Shown in pieces: positions 13,053-13,434 of a stretch of 13,434 nt of DNA. The DNA comes from Deltaproteobacteria bacterium (GTDB lineage Bacteria > Desulfobacterota > JAENJC01). The stretch spans positions 1 through 13,434 of the forward strand of contig JAENJC010000101.1 of NCBI GenBank assembly GCA_016844545.1. The letters are read 5' to 3'. The notes below the pieces were generated by a model. The model was not told where the DNA came from, did no database searches, and was given only the letters and a program-made list of their open reading frames with translations. A program made the translations under genes and the position numbers. Each line of letters starts with the position of its first letter. Within the stretch, counting starts at the first letter, position 1.

Positions 13053-13434
13053 TTAAAATTGATTCAGGAACCTAACATCATTTTCAAAGAAGAGCCTTAT
13101 ATCGTTTATCTTGTATTTCAGCATGCCTATCCTCTCTATCCCCATGCCAAAGGCAAAACCTGTATATATCTCAGGGTCGTATTTCACAAAACTGAACACA
13201 GCCGGATCCACCATACCGCAACCCATAATCTCAAGCCAGCCGGTGCCTGAGCAGACCCTGCATCCTGCACCTTTGCAGAGAACACACTGGATATCTACCT
13301 CTGCAGACGGTTCGGTAAAAGGGAAGAAGCTCGGCCTGAACCTCAGAGATACGTCCTCTCCAAACATCTCGCCAACGAAGGTCTTAAGTATCCCCTTGAG
13401 GTCTCCAAAGGATATCCCCTTGTCCACTATAAGC
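13053..13434 (-). CDS. pheS: Phenylalanyl-tRNA synthetase alpha subunit, C-terminal part (truncated by window edge)
   Basis: The frame runs off the right edge; about 127 C-terminal residues are visible, and the GTG at 13425-13427 is internal. This is the class II catalytic core that forms phenylalanyl-adenylate. Motif 2 appears as RFRPSFFPFTEPSAEV and motif 3 as GFAFGMGIERIGMLKY. Between them the sequence CVLCKGAGCRVCSGTGW has four cysteines in paired CxxC spacing and could bind zinc; many bacterial PheS proteins have a similar stretch. The protein ends NQF, three bases before pheT. Confidence 0.97.
   Translation of the reverse strand, partial: LIVDKGISFGDLKGILKTFVGEMFGEDVSLRFRPSFFPFTEPSAEVDIQCVLCKGAGCRVCSGTGWLEIMGCGMVDPAVFSFVKYDPEIYTGFAFGMGIERIGMLKYKINDIRLFFENDVRFLNQF

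Noticed and set aside
12310..13056. 248-codon open frame on the plus strand opposite pheT
   Set aside because: It is antisense to a clear, full-length pheT with intact motifs; its protein is serine- and proline-rich in the way shadow frames are, with no recognisable domain.

Overview
The window looks like the chromosome of a Gram-negative bacterium. It carries a heptose kinase for LPS inner core, dTDP-rhamnose genes, an IHF/HU-family gene directly behind pheT, and the ordered block yicC-remA-gmk-rpoZ-rel-ridA. This gene order, with a pheS-pheT-ihfA-merR cluster, is what I associate with Deltaproteobacteria- and Nitrospirae-like lineages. I cannot name a genus, and the lineage is an inference from gene order and protein motifs.

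Region 1 (1-3309, plus strand) is a surface-polysaccharide sugar-nucleotide cluster. It holds the 3' end of rfbA, then rfbC (both for dTDP-L-rhamnose), a 120-base gap, a UDP-glucuronate 4-epimerase-like SDR enzyme, and an overlapping UDP-N-acetylhexosamine 6-dehydrogenase (TviB/WbpO type). The first two genes are visibly richer in G+C than the next two, so the cluster is probably composite. A small unrecognised ORF (3297-3572) follows. A good sigma70-type promoter at its end serves rpmB (ribosomal protein L28), the last plus-strand gene.

Region 2 (3793-13434, minus strand, described in transcription order from the right) is housekeeping: pheS (partial), pheT, ihfA-like, a small MerR-type regulator, tRNA-Pro(GGG) with its own intrinsic terminator, then hldE kinase domain (rfaE1), yicC, remA, gmk, rpoZ, a bifunctional-type Rel/SpoT, and ridA. 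rpmB and ridA converge and overlap by 4 bases at their stop codons. The gmk-rpoZ-rel run links GTP metabolism, the omega subunit of RNA polymerase and ppGpp turnover.

The most unusual signal is a recurring 7-base periodicity at gene ends. Five minus-strand gene junctions carry heptamer repeats, each with its own word: CGGTTCA-like after rel, loose AGGCTAA-like words after rpoZ, CAGAATT-like between yicC and remA, GTGAATA after hldE, and GCAAAGT after ihfA. Some junctions hold the word in both orientations, giving inverted-repeat structures. A perfect 7-base duplication inside the 3' end of hldE frameshifts its conserved C-terminus, so the same process appears to reach into a coding sequence. 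Other points worth checking are a 13-residue deletion in the Rel hydrolase domain, a possible leaderless promoter for rel, and a large paired structure in the gmk-rpoZ gap.
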